Shown: piece after piece, positions 15,946 through 24,411 of the stretch
Numbering within the stretch: the stretch's first letter is position 1
Layout: every line of letters begins with the position of its first letter
Translations under genes and position numbers: made by a program
Assembly: GCA_016794585.1 (NCBI GenBank)
Contig: JAEUJM010000035.1
Location: forward strand, 1-33,050
DNA: 33,050 bases
Direction: 5' to 3'
Origin: Acidimicrobiales bacterium
GTDB taxonomy: Bacteria; Actinomycetota; Acidimicrobiia; Acidimicrobiales; DATDAH01
The notes under the pieces: model-generated
The model's input: the letters and a program-made list of their open reading frames with translations, nothing else
Database searches by the model: none
Told to the model about the DNA's origin: nothing

Positions 15946-18405
15946 ATGTCGAGGGGGCAGGACCGAGCGGTCGATCCCCCGCTCACCGAGAGGCCGACGA
16001 GCTCGACCACCGAGTGGTTCGAGAAGGTGTTCGAGCACGCCCCCACCGGGATCGCCATCACCGACTGGGACGGTCGCCTCCAGCGGTGCAACGCCGCCTA
16101 CAGCCGCCTCGTCGGCTACGCCGAGCAGGAGCTGCGGTCGGTGGACTTCGCCGACCTGGTGCATCCCGACGACCGGGCGGAGAACGTGGCTGCCCTCGCC
16201 CGGCTCCAAGCCGGCGAGATCCCCTTCATCGAGATCGAGAACCGCTATCTCCGGCCGGACGGGTCGTCCGTCTGGGTGCACAAGTACGTGAGCGTCCTGG
16301 CCGACGGGCCCGACGGCGGGAGGGACCACCTGCTCGCCCTCGTCACCGACGTCACCGAACGACGGCATCTCGACGAGTTGCGCCACGAGCGCGACGAGCA
16401 GTTCGCGGCCATGTTCGAGTACGCACCCGTCGGCGTCGCGCACGTCGACCTCGAGGGCCGCTTCGTGCGGGTGAACCCGGCCTTCGCCACCATCACCGGG
16501 CGTCGAGTCGAGGAGCTCGAGGGAGTGGCGTTCAAGGACATCACCCACCTCGACGACGTGGCCATCGACCTCGAGCACGGCTGGCGACTGTTCAACGGCG
16601 AGATACCCAGGTTCTCGTACCGCAAGCGCTATCTGCGCAAGGACGGCAGCCCCGTCTGGGTCAGCCTCACCGGCTCGATGGTCCGCGACGAAGCGGGAGA
16701 GGCGCTCTACGGCGTCGCCGTCATCGAGGACATCAGCGCCGACCTCGAGCGCGAGACGACGGAGCGCCGGGCCCGGGAACTGGCCGAGCTCACTGCCGAC
16801 ATCGTCTCGTGCCTGGAGGGCGCCGAGGACGAGCAGGCCCAGGCCCGAGCCGTCACCGAGCTGCTCGTGCCGGGCTTCGCCGACTTCGCCACCGTCGAGG
16901 CGCCGCACGCCGGGGACCCGCTGCTGGCGGCGACGCACCGCGATCCAGAGCTCCTGTCGGCCCTGGTCGAGCTTCGCTCCCGCTACCGGCTCGATTCCAC
17001 CGATCCGAGCTCGGTCGCTCGCGCCGTCGACGGTCAGCACCAGGTCGGGTCCACCCCCAAGCCGGTGCGAGACCGCTTCCCCCTCGAAGACGAGGCCCGC
17101 AGACTGCTCGACCGCCTCGACCCGCACTCGTACCTGACCGTCGGCCTGGACCTCGGCAAGGACCGTCGGGGCGTGATCCTCGCGGCCCGGAGCCGACCCG
17201 AGCGCGACCCGTTCGACGATCAGGACCTCGACTTCCTCGAACGACTGGCGGAACGGGCCGGCGTGCTCATGGCCGGGGCGCGGGTACGTCTCGCCGAGCA
17301 CGACATCGCGGCGCGGCTCCAACACGCGCTCCTGCCCGACCACCTCGCCTCCGCCGACGGGATCGAGGTCGCCGGTCGCTACTACGCCATCGGCGAGGCG
17401 CTCGACGTGGGCGGCGACTGGTACGACAGCATCGCCTTGGCCGACGGCAGGGTGCTGCTGGTCGTCGGCGACGTCGTGGGCCACGGCCTCGGCGCCGCGG
17501 CGATCATGGGGCGGCTCCGTGCAGGTCTCGCCGCGCTGGCGGCACGGACCAGCTCACCCGGCCAGCTGCTCGACGAGCTCGATCGGTTCGCCCGCAGTCC
17601 CCAGGGGGGCGACTTCGCCACGGTGGCCGCCGCCGCGCTCGACCCGATCACCGGCTCCGTCACCTACGCGTCGGCGGGCCACCCGCCGCTGCTGGTGATC
17701 GGACCGTGGGGAGACACCGAGTGGCTCGAGGACGCCGGCTCGGTCCCACTGTGCAGCTTCGCCGTGGAGGGACGGCCCGAGGCCTCCGCCACCCTGTCGC
17801 CCGGCAGCTGGCTGGTCGCGTTCTCGGACGGCCTCCTCGAGCGTCGAGGCGAGCCCATCGACGTGGGCTTGCGACGGGTCGCGGAGGTGGCACCGGGTCT
17901 CCGCCACGGCACGGCCCAGGACCTCTGCGACGGCCTCATCGCCGCGCTCACCGCGGACTCCGTGCCCGAGGACGACGTCGTGGTGCTCGCGGTCCGGTTC
18001 CAGCCCCGGGTGGACGGCGGGTTCCGGCGGCGCCTGGCACCAGCACCGTCACAGCTCGCACCGCTGCGGGCCGACCTGCGTCGCTGGGTCGAGGCGCAGC
18101 ACCTCCCGGCGAACGTCGAGGGCGACCTCCAACTCGTCGTGGGTGAGGCGTGCGCCAACGCCGTCGAGCACGCCTACCACGGGCAGCCGGGGGGCACCAT
18201 CGAGGTCACGGTCGACCTCACGGGCGATCACCTCGCGGTCGTGGTGCGCGACCACGGGCACTGGCGCACGCCCGGCCACAGCGAAGGCCGCGGGCGCGGC
18301 ACGGGCATCATGCAGTCGCTCACGACCTCGTTCGATCGTGTGACCGACGAGGACGGAACCATCGTCACCGCGGTCGTGCCCGTCGCCCCCGAGGAGGCGC
18401 CGTGA
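15946..18405 (+). CDS. PAS-PAS-PP2C (SpoIIE/RsbU-type) phosphatase fused to a HATPase domain
   Basis: An 819-residue signalling protein. PAS 1 covers about 24-138 (EKVFEHAPTGIAITDWDG, LVHPDD, RYLRPDGS), PAS 2 about 150-270 (FEYAPVGVAHVDLEG, RYLRKDGSPVWV). Residues 270-450 look GAF-like, with weak signal. The SpoIIE-type PP2C domain is at about 454-690, with metal-site motifs GGDWYD, GDVVGHGLGAA, FSDGLLE and EDDVVVLAV. The C-terminus (about 705-815) is an RsbW-like ATPase: N-box GEACANAVEHAYH, VRDHG, and GRGTGI. It therefore carries both an anti-sigma kinase-like and an anti-anti-sigma phosphatase module in one chain. No transmembrane helix is visible, so it is cytoplasmic. Its stop overlaps the GTG of the STAS gene, its probable substrate. 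Confidence 0.93.
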   Translation: MSRGQDRAVDPPLTERPTSSTTEWFEKVFEHAPTGIAITDWDGRLQRCNAAYSRLVGYAEQELRSVDFADLVHPDDRAENVAALARLQAGEIPFIEIENRYLRPDGSSVWVHKYVSVLADGPDGGRDHLLALVTDVTERRHLDELRHERDEQFAAMFEYAPVGVAHVDLEGRFVRVNPAFATITGRRVEELEGVAFKDITHLDDVAIDLEHGWRLFNGEIPRFSYRKRYLRKDGSPVWVSLTGSMVRDEAGEALYGVAVIEDISADLERETTERRARELAELTADIVSCLEGAEDEQAQARAVTELLVPGFADFATVEAPHAGDPLLAATHRDPELLSALVELRSRYRLDSTDPSSVARAVDGQHQVGSTPKPVRDRFPLEDEARRLLDRLDPHSYLTVGLDLGKDRRGVILAARSRPERDPFDDQDLDFLERLAERAGVLMAGARVRLAEHDIAARLQHALLPDHLASADGIEVAGRYYAIGEALDVGGDWYDSIALADGRVLLVVGDVVGHGLGAAAIMGRLRAGLAALAARTSSPGQLLDELDRFARSPQGGDFATVAAAALDPITGSVTYASAGHPPLLVIGPWGDTEWLEDAGSVPLCSFAVEGRPEASATLSPGSWLVAFSDGLLERRGEPIDVGLRRVAEVAPGLRHGTAQDLCDGLIAALTADSVPEDDVVVLAVRFQPRVDGGFRRRLAPAPSQLAPLRADLRRWVEAQHLPANVEGDLQLVVGEACANAVEHAYHGQPGGTIEVTVDLTGDHLAVVVRDHGHWRTPGHSEGRGRGTGIMQSLTTSFDRVTDEDGTIVTAVVPVAPEEAP

Positions 18406-18734
18406 CCCCCTCGCTGGCCACCGTGGACATCGTCCACACATCCGCCGGGGGGACCCTCGCGGTGGTCCGGGGCGAGCTCGACATGTCCAACGCCGCCGAC
18501 GTGGATCGGCGCCTGCGCGGCCACCTGCCCGCCGACGGCGGGACCACCGTCGTCGATCTCGCCGACGTGACCTACCTCGACAGCAGTGGGCTGCGCCTCC
18601 TCGCCGACCTCGCCCAGGATCCTTCCCTCACGCTGGTCGTCGTGGCGCCCGCCGGGGGCATGGCCCGTCAGGCCATCGCGGCGAGTCGCCTCGACCAGCA
18701 CCTCGACGTGCGCGATCGGACGCCCGAGCCCTGA
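18402..18734 (+). CDS. STAS-domain anti-sigma factor antagonist
   Basis: A 110-residue single-domain STAS protein of the SpoIIAA/RsbV type. It would bind an anti-sigma kinase in its unphosphorylated form and release a sigma factor. The N-terminal strand (TLAVVRGELDMSNAADVDRRL) and VVDLADVTYLDSSGLRLLADL are typical; the phosphorylatable serine is S61 or S62 in DSSGL. The GTG start overlaps the stop of the phosphatase/ATPase gene by 4 bases. That gene supplies both a phosphatase and a kinase-like domain, so phosphorylation and dephosphorylation of this protein may be done by the same partner. No sigma-B-type sigma factor is next to it, so the final target is elsewhere. Confidence 0.93.
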   Translation: MTPSLATVDIVHTSAGGTLAVVRGELDMSNAADVDRRLRGHLPADGGTTVVDLADVTYLDSSGLRLLADLAQDPSLTLVVVAPAGGMARQAIAASRLDQHLDVRDRTPEP

Positions 18735-18744
18735 CCGACCGTGG

Positions 18745-19359
18745 TCAGACGAGGCTGCGGATGACCTTGGCGGGGACGCCGCCGACGATGCTGAAGTCGG
18801 GAACGTCACCGCGCACCACCGCGCCGGCCGCCACCACGACGCTCTTGCCGATCCTCGACCCGGGGAGGATGACGGCGCCGTGTCCGATCCAGGTGCCGTC
18901 TCCGATGCTGACGGGATCGTGCGGACCGAGCTGGCGACCGAAGGGCACGGTGAGGTCCGAGAAGCCGTGGTTGGCGTCCGTGACGTAGATCTCCTGGCCG
19001 AACCAGACGTCGTCGCCGATGGTGATCGACTCGTGGGCCACGATCCCGCAGCGGAGGCCGATGACGCAGCGGTCGCCGATCACGAGCGCCCGGGGCGGGA
19101 CCGTGGTCTGGTCGGGGCCGTATCCCGTGGCCAAGGTGGTCCAACCCGAGATGAGGGTGTCGCGCCCGATGTGCATCTGGGCCTCGCCGTACAGCGTCGA
19201 CCAGGGGAAGCCCAGGATGCTCCCCTCGCCGAACGAGCCGAACCGTTCGACGGCCCGGCTCCCGGGCCCGATCGCACCCTGGCGCTGCATCCACGACCAG
19301 CCTCGGTGGACCAGTCGGTTGGCGATGCGGTAGCGCTGCTGCTTCAGGGACCGGGCCAT
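18745..19359 (-). CDS. Hexapeptide-repeat (left-handed beta-helix) acyltransferase
   Basis: The 204-residue protein is built largely of hexapeptide repeats, for example ALVIGDRCVIGLRCGIV, SITIGDDVWFGQEIYV and VSIGDGTWIGHGAVILPGSRIGKSVVVAAGAVVRGDVP. This is the left-handed beta-helix of the O-acetyltransferase family (LacA, WbbJ, Vat), and the catalytic His is probably the one in TDANHGF. Such enzymes transfer an acetyl group from acetyl-CoA to a sugar or antibiotic. The N-terminal 40 residues (RSLKQQRYRIANRLVHRG) are basic and outside the repeat. The gene converges with the STAS gene 10 bases away and lies 13 bases downstream of the amidase on the same strand. Substrate is not predictable. 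Confidence 0.9.
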   Translation of the reverse strand: MARSLKQQRYRIANRLVHRGWSWMQRQGAIGPGSRAVERFGSFGEGSILGFPWSTLYGEAQMHIGRDTLISGWTTLATGYGPDQTTVPPRALVIGDRCVIGLRCGIVAHESITIGDDVWFGQEIYVTDANHGFSDLTVPFGRQLGPHDPVSIGDGTWIGHGAVILPGSRIGKSVVVAAGAVVRGDVPDFSIVGGVPAKVIRSLV

Positions 19360-19372
19360 GGCGGGGGGCAGG

Positions 19373-20824
19373 TTAGGCGTCCGGCGTCACCGGGCAGTGA
19401 CGGGGCCAGGGGCGGGTCGCTTCGTAGCGGGCGGCAACCGCCAGCAGGAGGTCCTCCCGGAACCGCGGCGCCACCACCTGGAGTCCCACGGGCAGCCCCT
19501 CGGCGGTCGTCCCCGCGGGCAGGCTCATGGCCGGAACGTTGGCGAGGTTGGCGAGCATCCCGTGGATGACGGCCATGCCGCCGTGGCCCTCGACCCCTGC
19601 CACCTCGGTGGGCATCGGGCCTTCGGCCGCGAAGGGCGGCCCCGCCGACATGGGCGACAGCACCAGGTCGACGTCGCCGAAGACCTCGGCCATCTCCACC
19701 ACGAGGCGTCGTCGCCGCTCCTCGACCTTCGCCAGCTTGGGCAGGGTCACCGCAGGGGTCTTGCGCCACCCGGGGGCGACCTGCGGGTCGAGATCGTCCA
19801 GGTGGTGCTGCCAGAGGTCCGGGTCCACCCCGACGAACTGGTCGACCCCCTCGATGCGCCCGTACAGGACGATGTAGTCCTCCAGGGTGATCGGCCGGTC
19901 CACGACCGCGGCGCCGATCGCGGTCACCAGGGACCGGGCGGCCTCCTCGCACAGGGAGGCGATCTCGGGGTCCACCGTGGCGAAGCCGAAGTCGACGGAC
20001 CACGTGACCCGCAGGCCCGAGACGTCCAGCGCGTCGACCGCGGTGAGGTAGCTGCCCGAAGGCGGCGGGAGGGAGGTGCGGTCCCGAGGGTCCGGGCCGG
20101 CGAGGACATCGAGGAGCGCGGCGGTGTCGCGCACGGTCGTGGCCAGCGACCCCACCACCGCGTTCTGTGCGAGATGGGTCACGCCGAAGGTGGGGATCCG
20201 ACCGTAGGTGGGCTTCAGGCCGGGCAGGCCGGTGTAGCTGGCCGGGGTGCGGATGGACCCACCGCCGTCGCTGGCGGTGCAGAACGGCACCATGCCGGCG
20301 GACACCGCCGAGGCCGAGCCGCCGCTCGACCCTCCCGGCGTGCGGGTCGGGTCCCACGGGTTGCGAGTGACCCCCAGCAACGGACTGGCGGTGTAGGCGA
20401 AGGTGCCGAACTCGGGGCTGGCGGTCTTGCCGATCGGCACGGCGCCGGCCGACCGCAGCCGGCCCACGTGGATGCAGTCCCGCCCGGCCGGACCACGACC
20501 GGCGTACCAATGCGAGCCTTTGGTGGTGGGCATGCCGGCGCAGTCCTCGAGGTCCTTCACGCCGAAGGGCACGCCGGCCAGCGGGCCCAGCTCGTCGGAC
20601 CGGCCGGCCGCGACGAGGTCGTCCACGGCCCGCGCCCGCACCAGCGCACCCTCCGGGTCGAGGTGCACGAACGCGTTGAGCTCGCCGTCGCGGTCGTCCA
20701 CCGCGGTCAGGCACGCAGTCATGAGCTCGGAGGCGCTGAGGTCCCCGCGACGGATGGCCGCCGCGGCGTCGAGGACGGTCGGCAGCTCGGACGCGATCGT
20801 GGACTCCCCCATGACGCTCATCAT
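19373..20824 (-). CDS. Amidase (amidase-signature family)
   Basis: A 483-residue amidase-signature hydrolase of the GatA/FAAH superfamily, acting on a carboxamide or related bond. The Ser-cisSer-Lys triad is complete: K90 in [12 protein letters not shown]166 in GGSSGGSA and the nucleophile S190 in [11 protein letters not shown], with the usual 24-residue spacing between the last two. The late segment [30 protein letters not shown] is also typical. There is no GatB or GatC gene nearby, so this is more likely a catabolic amidase than a glutamyl-tRNA amidotransferase subunit. The start could be the ATG at 20824, 20821 or 20812; no clear ribosome-binding site favours one. It is divergent from the P450 gene across 47 bases, so the two may share control. 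Confidence 0.88.
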   Translation of the reverse strand: MMSVMGESTIASELPTVLDAAAAIRRGDLSASELMTACLTAVDDRDGELNAFVHLDPEGALVRARAVDDLVAAGRSDELGPLAGVPFGVKDLEDCAGMPTTKGSHWYAGRGPAGRDCIHVGRLRSAGAVPIGKTASPEFGTFAYTASPLLGVTRNPWDPTRTPGGSSGGSASAVSAGMVPFCTASDGGGSIRTPASYTGLPGLKPTYGRIPTFGVTHLAQNAVVGSLATTVRDTAALLDVLAGPDPRDRTSLPPPSGSYLTAVDALDVSGLRVTWSVDFGFATVDPEIASLCEEAARSLVTAIGAAVVDRPITLEDYIVLYGRIEGVDQFVGVDPDLWQHHLDDLDPQVAPGWRKTPAVTLPKLAKVEERRRRLVVEMAEVFGDVDLVLSPMSAGPPFAAEGPMPTEVAGVEGHGGMAVIHGMLANLANVPAMSLPAGTTAEGLPVGLQVVAPRFREDLLLAVAARYEATRPWPRHCPVTPDA

Positions 20825-20871
20825 CGCCCAGCCGGCCACGCCCGCCGCGCCGCCTGCGAAGCTGTCCGGCG

Positions 20872-22059
20872 ATGACGGAGCCCAGCGACTTCGACCCCGG
20901 CGATCTCGAAGCGGCCGCCGACCCCTACGCCACGCTCGCTGCGCTCCGGGCCGAGGCACCGGTTCGACTGCTGCGGAGCGGTTTCGTGGCCGTCACCGGC
21001 CATCAGGAGGCGCTCGACGCGCTCCGCCACCCCGCCTGCGGGACGGCCCCCATCGCAGCCCGCTACCTCGACGGGCTCCCCGAAGGGGCGGCCCGAGATG
21101 AGATGAGCCACCGCATCAACTTCCTCGACCCCCCGGACCACCCGCGTGTGCGGGGCCTCGTCAGCAAGGCCTTCACGCCGCGCCGGGTCGCCGCGCTCGG
21201 ACCGTGGATGGGACAGGCCGCCGAGGCGTTGCTCGACGGCCTCGTCGGGACGGGACCGTTCGACCTCCTCACCCGGTTCGCCCACCAGTTGCCCTCGCTC
21301 GTCATCTCCGAGCTGCTCGGGGTCCCTCCGGACGACCGGGAGGAGCTCACCCATCTGAGCGACGCCACCGCCCCGTTGCTCGGCGTCCGTGTGGACGACG
21401 CCGACCGCACCTCGGCCATCGCCGCCGCTGAGCGGATGCACGCCTACCTCGGCGCGCTCCTCGACGAGCGCAGCCGTCACCCGGGGGACGACCTCCTCTC
21501 GGCCCTCCTTGCCGCCGAGGAGGACGGCGAGCGTCTCGACCGAGTCGAGCTCCTCTCGCTTGCCGCCACCCTGTACTCCGCGGGGCACCGAACCACCCGG
21601 GACCTCTTCACCAACGGCATGTCGGCGCTACTCACCGAGCCCGACCGTTGGGCCGCCGTCGTGGACGGTGCCTGGGCGCCTGACGCGGTGGTCTCGGAGT
21701 TCCTGCGCTTCGAGACCCCCACGTTGTTCGTGGCGCGCATCCCCTACGAGCCCATCGAGCTCGGAGGGGTGGTGGTCGACGCCTTCGCTCCTCTGCTGGT
21801 CTATCTGGCGGCCGCCAATCGGGATCCCGCCACGTATGAGGAGCCCGACGCCTTCCAACCCGATCGCGCCGGACCGGCACCTCTGTCGTTCGCGTTCGGC
21901 GCCCACTACTGCCTCGGTGCCTCACTCGCGAAGGCCGAGGCCGAGATCATGCTGCGCGCCCTCGCCACCCGCTGCCCGGATCTCCACCTCGCGGGCGACC
22001 TGCACTGGCACCAGCGGGGCCCGTTCCGCGGCCTCGACGCCCTTCCGGTCGAAGCCTGA
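20872..22059 (+). CDS. Cytochrome P450
   Basis: A 395-residue soluble bacterial P450, expected to hydroxylate or otherwise oxidise a small molecule using electrons from a ferredoxin. The heme ligand is C347 in FAFGAHYCLG (340-349); the K-helix ExxR is E276-FL-R279. NFLDPPDHPRVRGLVSKAFTP is the usual C-helix region. The I-helix reads YSAGHRTTRDL (235-245). The threonine pair is there, but the acidic residue of the usual AGH-E/D-TT is R240, which is not typical for an oxygen-activating P450. No ferredoxin or reductase gene is adjacent; the nearest iron-sulfur protein is the Rieske protein 2 kb away. Gene ends 11 bases from the convergent XRE gene. Confidence 0.93.
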   Translation: MTEPSDFDPGDLEAAADPYATLAALRAEAPVRLLRSGFVAVTGHQEALDALRHPACGTAPIAARYLDGLPEGAARDEMSHRINFLDPPDHPRVRGLVSKAFTPRRVAALGPWMGQAAEALLDGLVGTGPFDLLTRFAHQLPSLVISELLGVPPDDREELTHLSDATAPLLGVRVDDADRTSAIAAAERMHAYLGALLDERSRHPGDDLLSALLAAEEDGERLDRVELLSLAATLYSAGHRTTRDLFTNGMSALLTEPDRWAAVVDGAWAPDAVVSEFLRFETPTLFVARIPYEPIELGGVVVDAFAPLLVYLAAANRDPATYEEPDAFQPDRAGPAPLSFAFGAHYCLGASLAKAEAEIMLRALATRCPDLHLAGDLHWHQRGPFRGLDALPVEA

Positions 22060-22070
22060 AGGTCGGTCCG

Positions 22071-22343
22071 TCAGGGCTCGAGCTCGACCTCGGTGCGCGC
22101 CACCAGCTCCGCGGCCGGGACACCGAGCGCCCGGGCCAGGCGGACCACGGTCTCGAGGGAGGCCCCGTTGCGACCCCGCTCGAGGATGGAGACGAACGTG
22201 CGGTGCCGCCCGCAGGCGAAGCCGAGTGCCTCCTGGCTCATCCCCCGTTCGAGCCGCACGCTGCGCAAGGCGCGGCCGAACGCGGCGTCGAGGGCCCGCT
22301 TGTCGAGCGCCGCGTCGTCGTGCTCGGGAGGCGGGACCGGCAT
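22071..22343 (-). CDS. XRE-family DNA-binding protein
   Basis: A 90-residue helix-turn-helix protein. The domain is FGRALRSVRLERGMSQEALGFACGRHRTFVSILERGRNGASLETVVRLARALGV, matching the Xre/Cro fold, with the recognition helix in RHRTFVSILERG, and resembling small controller-type regulators. The start used is ATG 22343; an in-frame TTG at 22370 would add nine residues. It is divergent from the second HTH gene with 42 bases between, so it may repress both. Its target is unknown. It is not obviously a toxin-antitoxin partner because no toxin-like gene is next to it. Confidence 0.85.
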   Translation of the reverse strand: MPVPPPEHDDAALDKRALDAAFGRALRSVRLERGMSQEALGFACGRHRTFVSILERGRNGASLETVVRLARALGVPAAELVARTEVELEP

Positions 22344-22360
22344 GGTCCAGACCCTGGCCC

Positions 22361-22395
22361 GTTGCAGCAAATACCTCTACAGCATATGTTCTACA
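22361..22395. promoter_or_regulatory. Candidate operator between divergent HTH genes
   Basis: The 42-base gap holds an odd palindrome TTGC-A-GCAA (22362-22370) and a direct repeat TCTACA at 22376-22381 and 22390-22395, 14 bases apart, with a CATATG between. It is markedly AT-richer than its surroundings. These could be binding sites for either regulator. This is pattern recognition only. Confidence 0.25.
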
Positions 22396-22673
22396 TCGTG
22401 GTGCAGGATCAGATCGCACACGATCAGCGAGTCGGCGAGGCCCCGGTGTGGCTCGGGACGACGGCCGCGGCCCGTCACCTGGGCATCACGCCGCGCACGC
22501 TGTACCGACTGATCGACCACGGGCAGGTCCCTGCCTACGCGCTGGGGCGGGTCTATCGACTCCGCGTCGCCGACCTCGACCGGTACCTCGACACGGTGCG
22601 CGTGGTTCCCGGCACGCTCGGGCACCTCTATCGAGATCGTTCCCACGACGAGCGCGTCACACCCCCGGCGTAG
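22386..22673 (+). CDS. Excisionase/MerR-type helix-turn-helix protein
   Basis: A 95-residue small DNA-binding protein. The core is WLGTTAAARHLGITPRTLYRLIDHGQVPAYALGRVYRLRVADLDRYLDT, a winged HTH_17/excisionase fold: helix-turn-helix followed by a beta wing and an Arg-rich loop. A C-terminal tail (VVPGTLGHLYRDR) is of the sort often seen on this family in actinobacteria. The start is uncertain: ATG 22386 gives MFYIVVQDQ, but GTG codons at 22398 and 22401 are also in frame, and no ribosome-binding site is seen. It need not be an excisionase; no integrase or att site is nearby. It likely works with the divergent XRE gene. Confidence 0.72.
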   Translation: MFYIVVQDQIAHDQRVGEAPVWLGTTAAARHLGITPRTLYRLIDHGQVPAYALGRVYRLRVADLDRYLDTVRVVPGTLGHLYRDRSHDERVTPPA

Positions 22674-22735
22674 GGTCGCTCCGCCGGTCGCACCTTCCCC
22701 CACCATCCGCACGATCGCACCCTGGGGGACGCGCC

Positions 22736-23149
22736 ATGCCCGACCACACACCAGACTCCCGCCACGACCATCTCTCCGCCCGCCTCGATGCCCTCGAGGC
22801 CAGCATCGTCGACCTGCGGTCCCGGCTGGACCGGCTGCGCCGCCAGCTCGGCGACGAGGTGCACACCCGTCGGCTCGTCATCGCCGAGGCAGACGGATTC
22901 GCGCGTGTGGTGCTCAGCGGCGACGCGACCTTCGGGTCCATCACCGTGCGCGCCCGAAGCGTCGGCTCGGGAACCGTGGCGGTCGACGTCTTCGCCGCCG
23001 ACGCCCGCGGCGGCGACCCCGCTCACGTCGGGGTGGCCCTCATCGACGCCGGGGACGTCGTGGCCGCGGTCGACGCGCTCGCCGGTCGGCCCGCGGTCGT
23101 GTGGACCCAGGCACAGCCCCCCGGCCCTCAGCCGCCGGAGTCCCGGTAG
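22736..23149 (+). CDS. Small coiled-coil protein, unknown function
   Basis: A 137-residue product starting at ATG 22736 after GGGGGAC. Residues 10-45 (LSARLDALEASIVDLRSRLDRLRRQLGDEV) form a heptad-like coiled coil. The following part is beta-rich (RLVIAEADGFARVVLSGDATFGSITVRARSVGSGTVAVDVF) and the end is Pro-rich. There is no signal peptide. I know no family for it; coiled-coil-mediated oligomerisation is likely. Its last 22 bases overlap the convergent SCO6745-like gene. Confidence 0.6.
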   Translation: MPDHTPDSRHDHLSARLDALEASIVDLRSRLDRLRRQLGDEVHTRRLVIAEADGFARVVLSGDATFGSITVRARSVGSGTVAVDVFAADARGGDPAHVGVALIDAGDVVAAVDALAGRPAVVWTQAQPPGPQPPESR

Positions 23150-24006
23150 CGGGAGAGGTCCGGGGTGAGCAGGCCGGCGTCGATGAGGGCCCGGCTGAAG
23201 GGTCGGGCCAGGGAGCGGACCCGGTCGCAGCCTTCCTCACCGAGCACCTCGTACGCCGGCACGGCGCGGGCGTCGGTGGTGTCCTCCACCCACTGGCGGT
23301 GGGCCCGTCCGGCGTCCGTCAGCGCCGGCGCGTCACCCGTCCGATCGAGCCAACCACGGGCCTCGAGGGACGCCTCCGCGTCCGTCCAGTCGGCGGCGGG
23401 CCAGGCCCGGGTGAGCTGGAGCGCGGCGGCGGGGACCTCGCCTGACGCAGCGTGCAGGACCAGCGCCTCGGGTGCCGAGACCCCTTCCGCCACCAGCGCG
23501 GCCAGATGCCCGTCGCCGCGGAACTCGCGCAACAGGGTCTCGGCCCACCACACCACGAGGTGGGACTCGTCGGGCCAGTCGACGGCGGCGTGGGCGGCGA
23601 ACAGCGGTCGGCCCTCGGGGTGCCCGGCGGCGGCGTCGGCCGCGCGACGGAGGAGCGCACCCAGCTCGCCCATCTCGGCCGAGGCGCAGGCCTCGTCGCC
23701 GAGACCGCGCCGCAGGGCGGCGTCGGCGGCGGCCATCCGGGCGTCGAGGATGCGCCCGGGGGCGGCCAGCCCCCAGGCCCGCGGGATCACCGGTCGCACC
23801 AGCCCGGGCCAGAAGTTGAAGAAGGTGGCGATCACCACCTCCGCCGACACGGGACCGAGCGCAGCCGCTCGGGAGGCGAAGTAGCCCATCCTGCCGGGCT
23901 CCAGTCCCGCCGCCTCGTACTCCTCATCTGCCTCGGGCACGAAGTAGATGAAGGCGTGCAGCGGCTCGACCGTGCGCCAGGTCTTGCGGGCGACGAGGGG
24001 GTCCAT
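23128..24006 (-). CDS. SCO6745/SalK-like protein
   Basis: The 292-residue protein resembles the SCO6745 family (actinobacterial, SalK-related). It begins ARKTWRTVEPLHAFIYFVPEADEEYEAAGL, which is characteristic, followed by YFASRAAALGPV and ATFFNFWPGLVRPVIPRAW, and a later HTH-like segment (WTDAEASLEARGWLDRTGDAPALTDAGRAHRQWVEDTTD) resembling a winged helix. Members are often of unknown biochemical role; some SalK-type proteins sit in biosynthetic clusters. The protein is cytoplasmic. The gene lies 9 bases downstream of the Rieske gene on the same strand, so the two are probably cotranscribed. The stop overlaps the convergent coiled-coil gene. The function is not established. Confidence 0.78.
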   Translation of the reverse strand: MDPLVARKTWRTVEPLHAFIYFVPEADEEYEAAGLEPGRMGYFASRAAALGPVSAEVVIATFFNFWPGLVRPVIPRAWGLAAPGRILDARMAAADAALRRGLGDEACASAEMGELGALLRRAADAAAGHPEGRPLFAAHAAVDWPDESHLVVWWAETLLREFRGDGHLAALVAEGVSAPEALVLHAASGEVPAAALQLTRAWPAADWTDAEASLEARGWLDRTGDAPALTDAGRAHRQWVEDTTDARAVPAYEVLGEEGCDRVRSLARPFSRALIDAGLLTPDLSRYRDSGG

Positions 24007-24015
24007 CGCCGGAGC

Positions 24016-24360
24016 CTAGGGAGCAGGCTCGATCCACGCCTCGATACGCCCACCGTTCTCCCGGCACTCGAACACCGCGATGTCCGCCTTGGCGTCGCGC
24101 CGGCCCTTGACGTTGAGCTTGGTGCCTCGACCGTCCGGGTCGAAGCGCCAGAAGTGGGCCGTGCACACGATCTCGTCGCCGTCCACCACGCCTTCGGCGC
24201 CGAGATGGGACCACTCGTGCGGGCAACGCGCCTCCATCACGCAGGGCTCGCCGCCGGCGGTGCGCCACACCACGAGGTCCTGCTCGCCCACCGCGGCGTC
24301 GACCACCTGGCCCGGGGCCACCGCCCCGGCGTCGACCAGCTCGACCCACTCACGCTCCAC
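24016..24360 (-). CDS. Rieske [2Fe-2S] domain protein
   Basis: A 114-residue stand-alone Rieske domain. The ligands are C46-P-H48 (ARCPHEWSHLG) and C66-TA-H69 (CTAHFWRFD), the pattern that binds a 2Fe-2S cluster by two Cys and two His. Such proteins act as ferredoxin components of dioxygenases or as small redox carriers. The start is GTG 24360; the open frame continues much further upstream but is a shadow of the divergent oxygenase gene. It runs 9 bases ahead of the SCO6745-like gene and is divergent from the TauD-like oxygenase with 51 bases between, so it may donate electrons nearby, though Fe(II)/2OG oxygenases do not need a Rieske partner. Confidence 0.88.
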   Translation of the reverse strand: MEREWVELVDAGAVAPGQVVDAAVGEQDLVVWRTAGGEPCVMEARCPHEWSHLGAEGVVDGDEIVCTAHFWRFDPDGRGTKLNVKGRRDAKADIAVFECRENGGRIEAWIEPAP

Positions 24361-24411
24361 CGCGCCGAGCCTAGGGTGGCGAGCAGATCGTCGGAGCCAC
24401 GAGGAGGCGCC

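Noticed and set aside
22386..22673. Prophage or integrative element excisionase
   Set aside because: No integrase, att site or phage genes are seen within the window.
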